Of a DNA stretch of 64,000 nucleotides, positions 9,471-17,036 are shown piece by piece (positions within the stretch are counted from its first letter, which is position 1; each line of letters opens with the position of its first letter). Origin of the DNA: Enterobacter cloacae (GTDB lineage: Bacteria > Pseudomonadota > Gammaproteobacteria > Enterobacterales > Enterobacteriaceae); assembly GCA_014169315.1 (NCBI GenBank), contig AP022133.1:3534001-3598000 (forward strand), read 5' to 3'. Position numbers and translations under genes: made by a program. The notes under the pieces were generated by a model. That model was not told the DNA's origin. It saw nothing but the letters and a program-made list of their open reading frames with translations, and ran no database searches.

Positions 9471-11120
9471 ATGCTGAACACACCCGCCGACAAATACCAG
9501 CCTTTTCCCGCCATTTCTCTGCCCGACCGTCGCTGGCCTGAGCAACGCATTACTCATGCGCCGCGCTGGCTCTCTACCGATTTACGCGACGGTAATCAAT
9601 CCCTCGCCGAACCGATGGACAGCACGCGCAAGCTGCAGTTCTGGGATCTGTTGCTAAGCTGCGGGTTCAAAGAGATCGAGGTCGCCTTCCCTTCCGCTTC
9701 GCAAACCGACTTCAACTTTGTTCGCCAGCTGATCGAAGAAAACCGCATCCCGGATGATGTGACCATCCAGGTATTAACGCAGGCACGGGAAGATCTGATC
9801 CTTCGCACCTTTGACTCTCTGCGCGGCGCGAAGCAGGCTACTGTTCATCTGTATAACGCGACTGCGCCGCTGTTCCGCCGCCTGGTGTTCGGTATGGAGA
9901 AAGCCCGGATCGTCGAGCTGGCAACCCGTTCCACGTACCTTATCCGTAAGCTTTGTGAAGAGAACCCCGACACCCGCTGGCAGTATGAATACTCCCCGGA
10001 AACCTTCTGCTTTACCGAGCCGGAGTTTGCGCTGGAGATTTGTGAAGCCGTGGCGGAAATCTGGCAGCCGTGCCATGAGCGACCGATGGTGATTAACTTA
10101 CCCGCCACTGTAGAAGTGAATACGCCGAATGTGTATGCCGACCAGATTGAGTATTTCTGTCGCCACTTTAGCCGTCGTCGCGATGTCTGCATTAGCGTTC
10201 ACCCGCATAACGATCGCGGCACTGGCGTCGCCAGTGCCGAACTGGCGGTAATGGCAGGAGCTGACCGTGTCGAAGGCTGCCTGTTTGGCAATGGAGAGCG
10301 CACGGGCAATGTCTGTCTGGTAACGCTGGCAATGAACCTCTACAGCCAGGGGATCAGCCCTGAGCTGGACTTCAGCGATATGAACCGCGTGGTGGAAGTC
10401 GTGGAAACCTGCAACCAGTTGCCAGTGCATCCGCGCCATCCGTGGGCAGGACGGCTGGCCTACACCGCCTTCTCGGGCTCACATCAGGATGCGATCAAAA
10501 AAGGCTTTGATGCCCGTAGCCCCGGCGAACGCTGGGAGATGCCTTATCTCCCCATCGATCCGCAGGATATTGGGTGTACTTACGAAGCGGTGATCCGCGT
10601 GAACAGCCAGTCCGGTAAAAGCGGCAGCGCCTGGCTTATTGAACAGAATCATGGTCTGAAATTGCCTCGTGTCCTGCAGCAGGACTTTAGCCAGTACGTA
10701 CAGCAGGAAACGGATAAACACGGGAAAGAGATGACGCAGAATGCGCTGTGGCAACTGTTCCGCAGCCGCTATGGACTGGTGGTGACACCGCGCTTTTCCC
10801 TGCAATCTTACCTTAGCGACAGCCAGCAGGACGGGCAGTTACGTCTGACGGCAAACATCATCGCACAAGGGGAAGTGCGCCAGCTTGATGGCCAGGGAAA
10901 TGGGCTATTATCCGCCGCCGCTAACGGCCTGAGCCGCTGGGTTAACGCCCCGTTTGTGATTAAGGATTATCATGAACATACCCTGGGAGAACGTAGCGAC
11001 AGCCGCTCTGTGGCGTATATCCGCTGTCTGTTCCAGGACGGCAGTAGCCGCTGGGGAGTCGGCATTGACAGCGACGTGGCACGCGCGTCTCTTCAGGCAC
11101 TATTGAACGCCATCAGTTAG
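9471..11120 (+). CDS. leuA: 2-isopropylmalate synthase, long (LeuA2) type
   Basis: Condenses acetyl-CoA with 2-oxoisovalerate to 2-isopropylmalate, the first committed step to leucine. The 549-residue protein resembles the actinobacterial/pseudomonad form rather than the 523-residue enteric LeuA. The N-terminal TIM barrel carries LRDGNQSL (metal-binding Asp), FPSASQTDF, and HPHNDRGTG (His ligands) followed by GADRVEGCLFGNGERTGN. The C-terminal third corresponds to the leucine-binding regulatory domain. The start chosen at 9471 has AGGAG at 9460-9464; an upstream GTG at 9447 sits inside the hairpin. It is not in a leuABCD operon, so it is probably an additional copy, possibly serving another 2-oxoacid (inference). 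Confidence 0.9.
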   Translation: MLNTPADKYQPFPAISLPDRRWPEQRITHAPRWLSTDLRDGNQSLAEPMDSTRKLQFWDLLLSCGFKEIEVAFPSASQTDFNFVRQLIEENRIPDDVTIQVLTQAREDLILRTFDSLRGAKQATVHLYNATAPLFRRLVFGMEKARIVELATRSTYLIRKLCEENPDTRWQYEYSPETFCFTEPEFALEICEAVAEIWQPCHERPMVINLPATVEVNTPNVYADQIEYFCRHFSRRRDVCISVHPHNDRGTGVASAELAVMAGADRVEGCLFGNGERTGNVCLVTLAMNLYSQGISPELDFSDMNRVVEVVETCNQLPVHPRHPWAGRLAYTAFSGSHQDAIKKGFDARSPGERWEMPYLPIDPQDIGCTYEAVIRVNSQSGKSGSAWLIEQNHGLKLPRVLQQDFSQYVQQETDKHGKEMTQNALWQLFRSRYGLVVTPRFSLQSYLSDSQQDGQLRLTANIIAQGEVRQLDGQGNGLLSAAANGLSRWVNAPFVIKDYHEHTLGERSDSRSVAYIRCLFQDGSSRWGVGIDSDVARASLQALLNAIS

Positions 11121-11881
11121 CTGTCTTTGAAGTAATCGCTGGGTGAAATTCCCATCACCCGGCGAAACATCACCGTAAAGGCGCTGTGGCTGCCGTAACC
11201 CAGATCCAGAGCCACACGTAACACAGGCTGGCCCTGTGCCAGCCGCTGTAGCGCTTCCAGTAATCTCGCCCTTCTTACCCACTCGCTGTAGCTTAACCCC
11301 GTCTGCGTTTGAAAATGGCGATTCAGGGTTCGCTCACTCATGCCGATCAGGCTGGCGGCCTGCACGCTGCTCCAGCTTTCTCCCGCCGTCTGGCGGATCT
11401 GCTTGCAAAGATTTCGCAGCGTTTCACTTTCCGGCTCCGGCAGGTGAAACGGTAGTACCGGCATCACGCGAATTTCATCCAGGATCAATTCATACACCCG
11501 CTCATCCCGGCTGCCTGGCGAGTACGACTCCGGAAGCGTAAGAGAGGCGAGGATCAGTTCGCGTAATAGTGGAGAGATCTGCACGATCTGGCAGGTCGCT
11601 GGGAGATCGGCACGGGCCAGCGGATCGATAAACAGCGTACGTGCGGCAACATGACCGGTGATGCGCAGGGAATGCCGTGTACCCGCAGGCAGCCAGACGC
11701 CGCGACCCGGTGGGACAACCCAACAGCCAGAGGCAGTATCCACCCTCACCACACCACTCAGGCAGTGCAACAGCTGTGCGCAGTCATGTTGATGCCAGGG
11801 TTCACTGTCGCCATGAGCATAATCATGCGCAAACGGTACCAGGGGACGATGGACAAAGGAGAAGGTCGAGGTTGTGGTCAT
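11117..11881 (-). CDS. AraC-family regulator (NimR/YeaM-like)
   Basis: 254 residues from ATG at 11881 (a TTG four codons upstream is also possible). The N-terminal half is a cupin-like sensor (HQHDCAQLLHCLSG; PPGRGVWLPAGTRH), and the C-terminal about 100 residues hold the double helix-turn-helix, with IGMSERTLNRHFQTQTG and a second motif ALDLGYGSHSAFTVMFRRVMGISPSDY. This resembles NimR/YeaM, which controls a neighbouring MFS exporter in E. coli. Here it converges on leuA2: stop codons overlap by 4 bp (11117-11120). Its target is unknown; leuA2 and emrB are the nearest candidates. Confidence 0.85.
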   Translation of the reverse strand: MTTTSTFSFVHRPLVPFAHDYAHGDSEPWHQHDCAQLLHCLSGVVRVDTASGCWVVPPGRGVWLPAGTRHSLRITGHVAARTLFIDPLARADLPATCQIVQISPLLRELILASLTLPESYSPGSRDERVYELILDEIRVMPVLPFHLPEPESETLRNLCKQIRQTAGESWSSVQAASLIGMSERTLNRHFQTQTGLSYSEWVRRARLLEALQRLAQGQPVLRVALDLGYGSHSAFTVMFRRVMGISPSDYFKDS

Positions 11882-11892
11882 GGGGTTAAACA

Positions 11893-11928
11893 ACCCTTAC
11901 CCTCTCCCGGTGGGAGAGGGCGAAGGCG
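11893..11928. repeat. Intergenic hairpin repeat, copy 3
   Basis: CCTCTCCC (11901-11908) pairs with GGGAGAGG (11912-11919), flanked by ACCCTTA and CGAAGGCG. It lies between luxS and the AraC gene, both on the minus strand, directly after the luxS stop, and may end the luxS transcript or be a dispersed repeat. Confidence 0.55.
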
Positions 11929-11930
11929 CA

Positions 11931-12446
11931 CTAGATGTGCAGTTCCTGCAGTTTTTCTTTTGGCAGGGCCAGCTCTTCATTGCTGTTCACACGAACATCA
12001 CGCTCAATGATGTGGCGCGCGATTTCCTGCGCTTCTTCCAGAGAGTGCATCTGGTAAGTCCCGCACTGGTAAATGTTCAGTTCAGGGATCTGATTCTGCT
12101 CTTTCACCTTCAGCACGTCTTCCATTGCTGCTTTCCAGGCTGCTGCAACGCGCGTCTCTTCAGGCTGACCAATCAGACTCATGTAGAAACCCGTGCGGCA
12201 GCCCATTGGGGAGATATCAATAATCTCTACGCCGTTGCCGTTCAGGTGGTCACGCATAAAACCGGCAAACAGGTGCTCCAGCGTATGAATGCCTTTTTCA
12301 GGCATCACTTCTTTGTTCGGCACGCAGAAACGCAGATCGAATACGGTGATCGTGTCGCCGTGCGGAGTGTGCATGGTCTTCGCCACACGTACAGCAGGTG
12401 CTTCCATACGGGTATGGTCGACGGTAAAGCTATCTAATAACGGCAT
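11931..12446 (-). CDS. luxS: S-ribosylhomocysteine lyase LuxS
   Basis: Cleaves S-ribosylhomocysteine to homocysteine and DPD, the precursor of autoinducer-2, in the activated methyl cycle. The 171 residues equal the E. coli enzyme. Metal ligands are visible as HTLEH (His54, His58) and Cys128 in YQCGTYQ; the catalytic Cys is in PMGCRTGFY (Cys83). GGAGGTGA lies just upstream of the ATG. It is followed downstream by the hairpin repeat and an AraC-type gene instead of the E. coli neighbour emrB, because leuA2 and its partner are inserted here. Confidence 0.98.
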   Translation of the reverse strand: MPLLDSFTVDHTRMEAPAVRVAKTMHTPHGDTITVFDLRFCVPNKEVMPEKGIHTLEHLFAGFMRDHLNGNGVEIIDISPMGCRTGFYMSLIGQPEETRVAAAWKAAMEDVLKVKEQNQIPELNIYQCGTYQMHSLEEAQEIARHIIERDVRVNSNEELALPKEKLQELHI

Positions 12447-12482
12447 ACGTCACCTCCGATAGTGATTTTTTTAAAAAAAACT

Positions 12483-12509
12483 GAACTCTTCGACAGAATG
12501 CGCGTCTGA
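12483..12509 (+). promoter_or_regulatory. Sigma-E-type promoter of micA
   Basis: GAACTC (12483-12488) and TCTGA (12505-12509) are separated by 16 bp, matching the sigma-E consensus, with the micA 5' end 7 nt downstream at 12516. This agrees with the known envelope-stress control of MicA in E. coli and Salmonella. Confidence 0.8.
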
Positions 12510-12515
12510 GTATAT

Positions 12516-12589
12516 GAAAGACGCGCATTTGTTATCATCATCCCTGAATTCAGAGATGTATATTTTGGCCACAGCGATGTGGCCTTTTT
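12516..12589 (+). ncRNA. micA: MicA small regulatory RNA
   Basis: A 74-nt sequence on the strand opposite luxS and gshA. It begins GAAAGACGCGCATTTGTTAT and is almost identical to E. coli MicA for its first 40 nt, including the seed that pairs with ompA mRNA. It ends in a GGCCAC..GTGGCC hairpin (around 12567-12584) with a T-run, a typical Hfq-dependent sRNA terminator. In E. coli, MicA lies in exactly this luxS-gshA gap and represses ompA and other outer-membrane protein mRNAs under sigma-E. The loop and stem of the terminator differ slightly from E. coli with compensation. Confidence 0.93.
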
Positions 12590-12598
12590 CTTTTTGGT

Positions 12599-14143
12599 TC
12601 AAACCTGCTTCGCCAGAAACGCCTCAAACGACTCAGTATCCGCCGCTTCGACCTCTTTCTGACGTATGACAGAAGCGTCTCGTTCTGCCATAAAATCCGC
12701 TTCACTCAGGATTTCTAGCGGCTCCTGCATCAGCATTTCCCGGTATTGCGCAGAGAGCGAACGCCCTGTACCGCCGATACCCTGATCAATCATAGAACGC
12801 AGAATACGTGCTGAGAATGTCAGTTCAGGGTTATCAAAGCATTCGACCAACTGGTCGCAAACGTTTTGATACTCTTCACCGCCGTATACGCTGTCCATTG
12901 TCTGGGCAACACGTTTCAGGTCAAGGAACAGATCTTTACCCACTTTTGGCAGCGGGAACTGCGCCGCTTCACAGCCGATACCCAGCGTCAGACCCGGCTT
13001 ACGCCCTTCCAGAATCACGCGATTCCAGTTAGTACGGGTGCAGAGCAGTTCATCTGAACTCATTTCAGGCGCATCGGCCAGCACGCACCAGACCATAAAC
13101 AGATCAAGGAAGCGAACCTGCTGCTCATCAACACCAATCGGTGAGAACGGGTTAATATCCAGCGAGCGCACTTCAATGTATTCAATACCGCCGCGCTGCA
13201 GCGCATCAGACGGTGTTTCACCGCTGCGCGTGACACGCTTCGGACGAATGGGCGCGTACAGCTCGTTTTCAATTTGCAGCACGTTGCCGTTGATTTGCAG
13301 GCGCTTACCGTCTTTTTCGAGACCGATTTTCTCGTACTCTTCCGACGGCGTTTTAATCGCGCGCTTCAATCCTGCCACATATTCATGCAATTCGTTAAAC
13401 GTAATACCGAGATTGCTTTGCGATTTATTGGTATAACCAAGATCGCTCAGGCGCAGAGACGTGGCATACGGCAGGTAGTACATCCCGCATTCGGTCTTCT
13501 CGAACGGCAGCGTGGTCGGTTTTCCCTGCAGGAATGATGAACAAATCGCAGGTGACGCGCCAAACAAATAAGGAATGACCCAGCCGAAACGATAGTAGTT
13601 ACGGATCAGGCGGAAGTAGCCTGCGGAGATCGCTTCTTTATCCGTTTCGCCGCATTTCGCCTGCCAGAACGCCATCGGCAGAGAGAAATTGTAATGCACC
13701 CCAGAGATGGTCTGCATCAACGCGCCGTAGCGGTTTTTCAGCCCTTCACGGTAAAGCGTTTTCAGCCGACCGATATTCGACGTGCCATACTGCGCCAGCT
13801 CAATCTCCTGCCCCTGCTCGATATAGCACGGCATACTGAGCGGCCACATGCGCTCATCGCCCAGATTACGGGCGGTAAAGCGATGGACGTCGCGCAAGAT
13901 CGTCAGCATATGATCAATATCGCCATCCACCGGAGTGATAAACTCCAGCAGCGCTTCGGCGAAATCGGTTGTGATCCATTTATGTGTCAGCGCCGAGCCT
14001 AACGCCTTCGGGTGACCCGTTGTGGCTAAGCTGCCATCTGCGTTAACGCGCAGCGTTTCACGCTCAAGCCCACGCTGAATACCCTTCAGAGCCTGAGGGT
14101 GGTTTTCCAGCCAGGCCAGCGCCTGTGATACGTCCGGGATCAA
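12599..14143 (-). CDS. gshA: Glutamate-cysteine ligase GshA
   Basis: Catalyses ATP-dependent formation of gamma-glutamylcysteine, the first and rate-limiting step of glutathione synthesis. 514 residues (518 in E. coli). It uses a TTG start (14143-14141) preceded by GGAGGTCAA, the same non-ATG start known in E. coli; no ATG is better placed. [13 protein letters not shown] near residue 21-33 and the [11 protein letters not shown] segment are characteristic of the proteobacterial GshA family. It is upstream of luxS on the same strand with micA antisense in the gap. Confidence 0.97.
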   Translation of the reverse strand: MIPDVSQALAWLENHPQALKGIQRGLERETLRVNADGSLATTGHPKALGSALTHKWITTDFAEALLEFITPVDGDIDHMLTILRDVHRFTARNLGDERMWPLSMPCYIEQGQEIELAQYGTSNIGRLKTLYREGLKNRYGALMQTISGVHYNFSLPMAFWQAKCGETDKEAISAGYFRLIRNYYRFGWVIPYLFGASPAICSSFLQGKPTTLPFEKTECGMYYLPYATSLRLSDLGYTNKSQSNLGITFNELHEYVAGLKRAIKTPSEEYEKIGLEKDGKRLQINGNVLQIENELYAPIRPKRVTRSGETPSDALQRGGIEYIEVRSLDINPFSPIGVDEQQVRFLDLFMVWCVLADAPEMSSDELLCTRTNWNRVILEGRKPGLTLGIGCEAAQFPLPKVGKDLFLDLKRVAQTMDSVYGGEEYQNVCDQLVECFDNPELTFSARILRSMIDQGIGGTGRSLSAQYREMLMQEPLEILSEADFMAERDASVIRQKEVEAADTESFEAFLAKQV

Positions 14144-14226
14144 ATTGACCTCCCGCCTGTCAAAGTATTGTTACTCAGCATAATTGTAATGGTTGACGAT
14201 TGAAGGTCGCTAAATCACTCCACCAA

Positions 14227-14655
14227 TTAGTGCCACCACGTCATACCCTGTAGTGTTACCCATGCCACGAGAACATAGCGCAACGCCTTGCCAAGGCACA
14301 AAAAAAAGAGCACCGGTCCCCAGGAGATGCGCATCCATCCCGCCAGCAGACACAGTAAATCACCTATTACAGGCATCCAGCTTAATAACAGCGTGGCAGC
14401 GCCATAGCGTTTTAGCCAGCCGACTGCCTTTTCCTGCCAGCGTGATTTTTCACGCAGCGGGAAGAAACGCCCAAGAATAACGTTAGTCAGCCCTCCAAAG
14501 CTATTACCCATTGTTGCTATTAAGACGAGCAACCAGGGCTGACTGGCACCAGACAACAGCATCGCTACCAGCACCACTTCCGAATTTCCCGGTAAGAGCG
14601 TGGCGCTTAAGAAGCTGCTGGCGAATAATGAGGCAAGTGACAGCGCGTCACTCAC
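14227..14655 (-). CDS. yqaA: DedA-family (SNARE-associated) membrane protein YqaA
   Basis: 142 residues with four to five hydrophobic segments. The G-x-x-x-G-rich loop (LIATMGNSFGGLTNVILGRF) is typical of YqaA and shorter DedA/VTT proteins, which are implicated in membrane lipid handling; the specific function is not established. Its start overlaps the end of yqaB by 4 bp, so the two are probably cotranslated. The gshA gene follows 83 bp downstream. Confidence 0.92.
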   Translation of the reverse strand: MSDALSLASLFASSFLSATLLPGNSEVVLVAMLLSGASQPWLLVLIATMGNSFGGLTNVILGRFFPLREKSRWQEKAVGWLKRYGAATLLLSWMPVIGDLLCLLAGWMRISWGPVLFFLCLGKALRYVLVAWVTLQGMTWWH

Positions 14656-15218
14656 AGTAAGCGAACGTCCACCGCATCCATTCCGGCATCACGCGCGGCC
14701 TGAATACCAAAATCTGCATCTTCAAAAACAACGCATTTTGCCGCAGGTACACCCATGCGTTCTGCGCAAAGCAGAAAGGTGTCTGGTGCGGGTTTGTGGT
14801 TTTTAACATGATCGGCGGCAACCACAGCGGAAAAATAGTGACGCAAGCCAAGATGGTTGAGCAACGCTTCTGCGATTGAGCTTTCGCTGCCCGTGCCAAC
14901 CGACATCGGCCGACGTCCGTGCCACTCCTTAACAACATCTATTAGCGGCAATGGACGTACGGTATCTAAAAGCATCGCCTTTACCGCGTCAGTTTTTTCA
15001 CGTGCGAGCAGGTGCGGGTCGAGATCGGCCTGATTCATTTCAATCACGGCCTGCGCAATACGCCAGGTTGGGGATCCGTTGAGGGCAACCATTGCCTGGA
15101 GATCGAAACGCATGCCGTAACGTCCAAGGACTTCAGTCCAGGCTTTACGATGCGTGGGTTCAGTATCCAGGATGGTACCATCCATATCGAAGATCAAACC
15201 GTCATACTGTGCGTACAT
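14652..15218 (-). CDS. yqaB: HAD-family sugar phosphatase YqaB (fructose-1-phosphatase type)
   Basis: 188 residues. Haloacid dehalogenase motifs are complete: motif I DMDGTILDTE (about 11-20, nucleophile and acid Asp), motif II SVGTGS (about 105-110), motif III Lys in NHKPAPD and motif IV FEDADFG. The E. coli enzyme dephosphorylates fructose-1-phosphate and 6-phosphogluconate. It starts just downstream of the tRNA-Arg array and is coupled to yqaA by a 4-bp overlap. Confidence 0.93.
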   Translation of the reverse strand: MYAQYDGLIFDMDGTILDTEPTHRKAWTEVLGRYGMRFDLQAMVALNGSPTWRIAQAVIEMNQADLDPHLLAREKTDAVKAMLLDTVRPLPLIDVVKEWHGRRPMSVGTGSESSIAEALLNHLGLRHYFSAVVAADHVKNHKPAPDTFLLCAERMGVPAAKCVVFEDADFGIQAARDAGMDAVDVRLL

Positions 15219-15343
15219 CGTGCTCTCGCTAAACGATTAACAAAGCATTACTTTATCGTAAATGGTGGTTTTTGTCGCTGATTGCGAAATGATAACAATG
15301 AGAGTGATTAAGAACTGAACACAAGGAGAATGACAAGAAGAGA
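15219..15343. other. Spacer between the arg tRNA array and yqaB
   Basis: A 125-bp AT-rich stretch with no ORF. It must contain the end of the tRNA transcript and the yqaB promoter. No clear intrinsic terminator could be picked out by eye. Confidence 0.4.
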
Positions 15344-15476
15344 TGGTGCATCCGGGAGGATTACTCGGCTTACGCCTCGCCCTGCGGGCCGTTGCTGAAG
15401 CAACGTTATCCTCCCTGGTGCTTGCGATTAACTCGCAGACCTTAAAACAACAGTGTTGCTGTTATCTCGGAGAATA
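15344..15476 (-). repeat. tRNA-derived repeat R1 downstream of argQ (rtT-like)
   Basis: The minus-strand transcript of this unit ends with a 19-bp copy of the tRNA-Arg 3' end (AATCCTCCCGGATGCACCA; plus-strand positions 15344-15362) preceded by about 114 bp that recur in R2 and R3. It has the organisation of the rtT repeats behind tyrT in E. coli. Confidence 0.8.
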
Positions 15477-15553
15477 TGGTGCATCCGGGAGGATTCGAAC
15501 CTCCGACCGCTCGGTTCGTAGCCGAGTACTCTATCCAGCTGAGCTACGGATGC
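15477..15553 (-). tRNA. argQ: tRNA-Arg(ACG), last of four
   Basis: 77 nt read on the minus strand from GCATCCGTAGCTCAGCTGGA to the encoded CCA. The anticodon loop is CTACGAA, with anticodon ACG (ICG after deamination) for CGU/CGC/CGA. All four copies are identical, and the order serV-argV-argY-argZ-argQ is as in E. coli; the symbol follows that order. Confidence 0.97.
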
Positions 15554-15581
15554 ATCGGGAAATGCTTTTAGAAACAGTAAA

Positions 15582-15713
15582 TGGTGCATCCGGGAGGATT
15601 ACTCGGCTGCGCCTCGCCCTTCGGGCCGTTGCTGAAGCAACGTTATCCTCCCTGGTGCTTGCGATTAACTCGCAGACCTTGAAATAACAGTGTTGCTGTT
15701 ATTTCGGAGAAGA
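15582..15713 (-). repeat. tRNA-derived repeat R2 (rtT-like)
   Basis: Second copy of the tandem unit, beginning 238 bp after R1. It includes the 19-bp tRNA-Arg 3'-end remnant at 15582-15600 and internal hairpins such as CGTTGCT/AGCAACG. It differs from R1 by only a few substitutions. Confidence 0.8.
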
Positions 15714-15790
15714 TGGTGCATCCGGGAGGATTCGAACCTCCGACCGCTCGGTTCGTAGCCGAGTACTCTATCCAGCTGAGCTACGGATGC
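15714..15790 (-). tRNA. argZ: tRNA-Arg(ACG), third of four
   Basis: Identical 77-nt tRNA with anticodon ACG and encoded CCA. It is separated from the next copy by repeat R2 and a 28-nt spacer. Confidence 0.97.
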
Positions 15791-15819
15791 ATCAGGGTAC
15801 TGCTTTCAGAAATAGTAAA

Positions 15820-15951
15820 TGGTGCATCCGGGAGGATTACTCGGCTGCGCCTCACCCTTCGGGCCGTTGCTGAAGCAACGTTATCCTCCCTGGTGCTTGC
15901 GATTAACTCGCAGACCTTGAAATAACAGTGTTGCTGTTATCTCGGAGAATA
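15820..15951 (-). repeat. tRNA-derived repeat R3 (rtT-like)
   Basis: Third copy of the tandem unit, again 238 bp from the previous one, with the 19-bp tRNA-Arg 3'-end remnant at 15820-15838. The argV-argY spacer lacks such a unit, so the repeat arose with the argY/argZ/argQ copies. Confidence 0.8.
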
Positions 15952-16028
15952 TGGTGCATCCGGGAGGATTCGAACCTCCGACCGCTCGGTTCGTAGCCGA
16001 GTACTCTATCCAGCTGAGCTACGGATGC
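15952..16028 (-). tRNA. argY: tRNA-Arg(ACG), second of four
   Basis: Identical 77-nt tRNA with anticodon ACG and encoded CCA. It is preceded by an unrelated 64-nt spacer from argV and followed by repeat R3. Confidence 0.97.
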
Positions 16029-16092
16029 ATCGGGATTTACTACTGTACTACTCGATATTCATATCACTTCGAAAGCAATATGAAGTAATAGA

Positions 16093-16169
16093 TGGTGCAT
16101 CCGGGAGGATTCGAACCTCCGACCGCTCGGTTCGTAGCCGAGTACTCTATCCAGCTGAGCTACGGATGC
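16093..16169 (-). tRNA. argV: tRNA-Arg(ACG), first of four
   Basis: Identical 77-nt tRNA with anticodon ACG and encoded CCA, four nucleotides downstream of the serV tRNA. It belongs to the same transcript. Confidence 0.97.
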
Positions 16170-16173
16170 AAAA

Positions 16174-16266
16174 TGGCGGTGAGGCGGGGATTCGAACCCC
16201 GGATGCAGCTTTTGACCGCATACTCCCTTAGCAGGGGAGCGCCTTCAGCCTCTCGGCCACCTCACC
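16174..16266 (-). tRNA. serV: tRNA-Ser(GCU)
   Basis: 93 nt with the long variable arm of class II tRNAs. The anticodon loop CTGCTAA has anticodon GCU for AGU/AGC, and CCA is encoded. It is the first gene of the serV-argVYZQ transcript. Confidence 0.97.
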
Positions 16267-16331
16267 ACACAACGCCTCTTTCGAGTGCTTCGAGTAACTC
16301 GTTAAGAGCTTCTCGTCGCTGCGTGGCGCAT

Positions 16332-16359
16332 ATATTACTTTCTGGGACTTATAAGTCAA
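16332..16359 (-). promoter_or_regulatory. serV-argVYZQ promoter
   Basis: On the minus strand, TTGACT (16359-16354) and TAATAT (16337-16332) are separated by 16 bp, followed by a GC-rich discriminator GCGCCACGCAG. This is the layout of growth-rate-controlled stable RNA promoters. Confidence 0.7.
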
Positions 16360-16578
16360 ACAATTTTCCACACGCTTTTATCGTTTGCACAAATCGCACG
16401 CAATTCGCATGTAAAAGCCGCAAAGAGGGTGTTTTATAAGCGGATTTTGCAGGCATCTTCACAGAAATCTATTGAGGGAATGACGGCGTTTGGTCGAGAT
16501 AAGGGTAAGGGAGTGGTTAAAAACAGAGCGGTTGAAATCAAACGGTAACTTTAAGCAGGAAAAATTGCGGGAGAGGTT

Positions 16579-16601
16579 GCGTCTCGCCCGACAGCGAGAC
16601 G
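16579..16601 (-). terminator. Hairpin downstream of csrA
   Basis: TGCGTCTCGC and GCGAGACGCG pair around the short ACAG-containing loop, 9-30 bp past the csrA stop. No long T-run follows on the minus strand, so the terminator call is moderate. Confidence 0.5.
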
Positions 16602-16609
16602 CGATAATA

Positions 16610-16795
16610 TCAGTAACTGGACTGCTGGGATTTTTCAGCCTGGATACGCTGGTAGATCTCTTCACGGTGGACAGATACTTCTTTAGGGGCGTTCACACCA
16701 ATACGAACCTGGTTACCCTTTACCCCTAAAACTGTCACGGTGACCTCATCCCCAATCATGAGGGTCTCACCAACTCGACGAGTCAGAATCAGCAT
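16610..16795 (-). CDS. csrA: Carbon storage regulator CsrA
   Basis: 61-residue homodimeric RNA-binding protein that blocks or protects mRNAs at AGGGA/GGA motifs, controlling glycogen, motility and biofilm genes. RNA-contacting residues are present: the N-terminal LTRRVG strand and Arg44 in VHREEI. The sequence equals E. coli CsrA as remembered. An AAGGAG site precedes the ATG. It lies between alaS and serV as in E. coli. Confidence 0.99.
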
Positions 16796-16990
16796 TCTTT
16801 GCTCCTTGAAAGATTAAAAGAGTCGGGTCTCTTGTATCCCGGCATTATCCATCATATAACGCCAAAAAGTAAGCGATGACAAACACGTAAAGTGTAAGCA
16901 GTCACGGCATTACATTCTGTTAAACGTAAGTTTAGCCGATATACACAAACTCAACCTGACTTTATCGTTATCGATAGCACAGTGAACAAG

Positions 16991-17016
16991 ACGCCATAAC
17001 GTTGCCGCTATGGCGT
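16991..17016 (-). terminator. Probable alaS terminator
   Basis: ACGCCATA (16991-16998) and TATGGCGT (17009-17016) form a perfect 8-bp stem 20 bp past the alaS stop. The T-run after it is weak (CTTGTTC). Confidence 0.55.
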
Positions 17017-17036
17017 CTGCTTGTGCTTTGTAATTA

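Larger units (their letters stand above)
16267..16609. other. Intergenic region csrA-serV
   Basis: 343 bp without a plausible gene. It contains the serV promoter (16332-16359). On the csrA side, an inverted pair of GTCTCGC/GCGAGAC at about 16580-16600 forms a hairpin suitable as the csrA transcript end. Short frames here show no ribosome sites or recognisable protein features. Confidence 0.5.

Noticed and set aside
11891..11893. TTG start for the AraC-type regulator, adding four residues
   Set aside because: The ATG at 11881 is more usual; the TTG does have a GAGAGGG-like site from the repeat, so the point is not closed.
15344..16169. Possible CRISPR array because of regular repeats
   Set aside because: The repeat units are 77-nt tRNA genes and 133-bp spacers that are nearly identical to each other; CRISPR spacers would be unique and the repeats shorter.
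15343..16439. Several short plus-strand frames with repeated peptide MVHPGGFEPPTARF
   Set aside because: They translate the antisense strand of the tRNA genes and the rtT-like repeats; a common false annotation.
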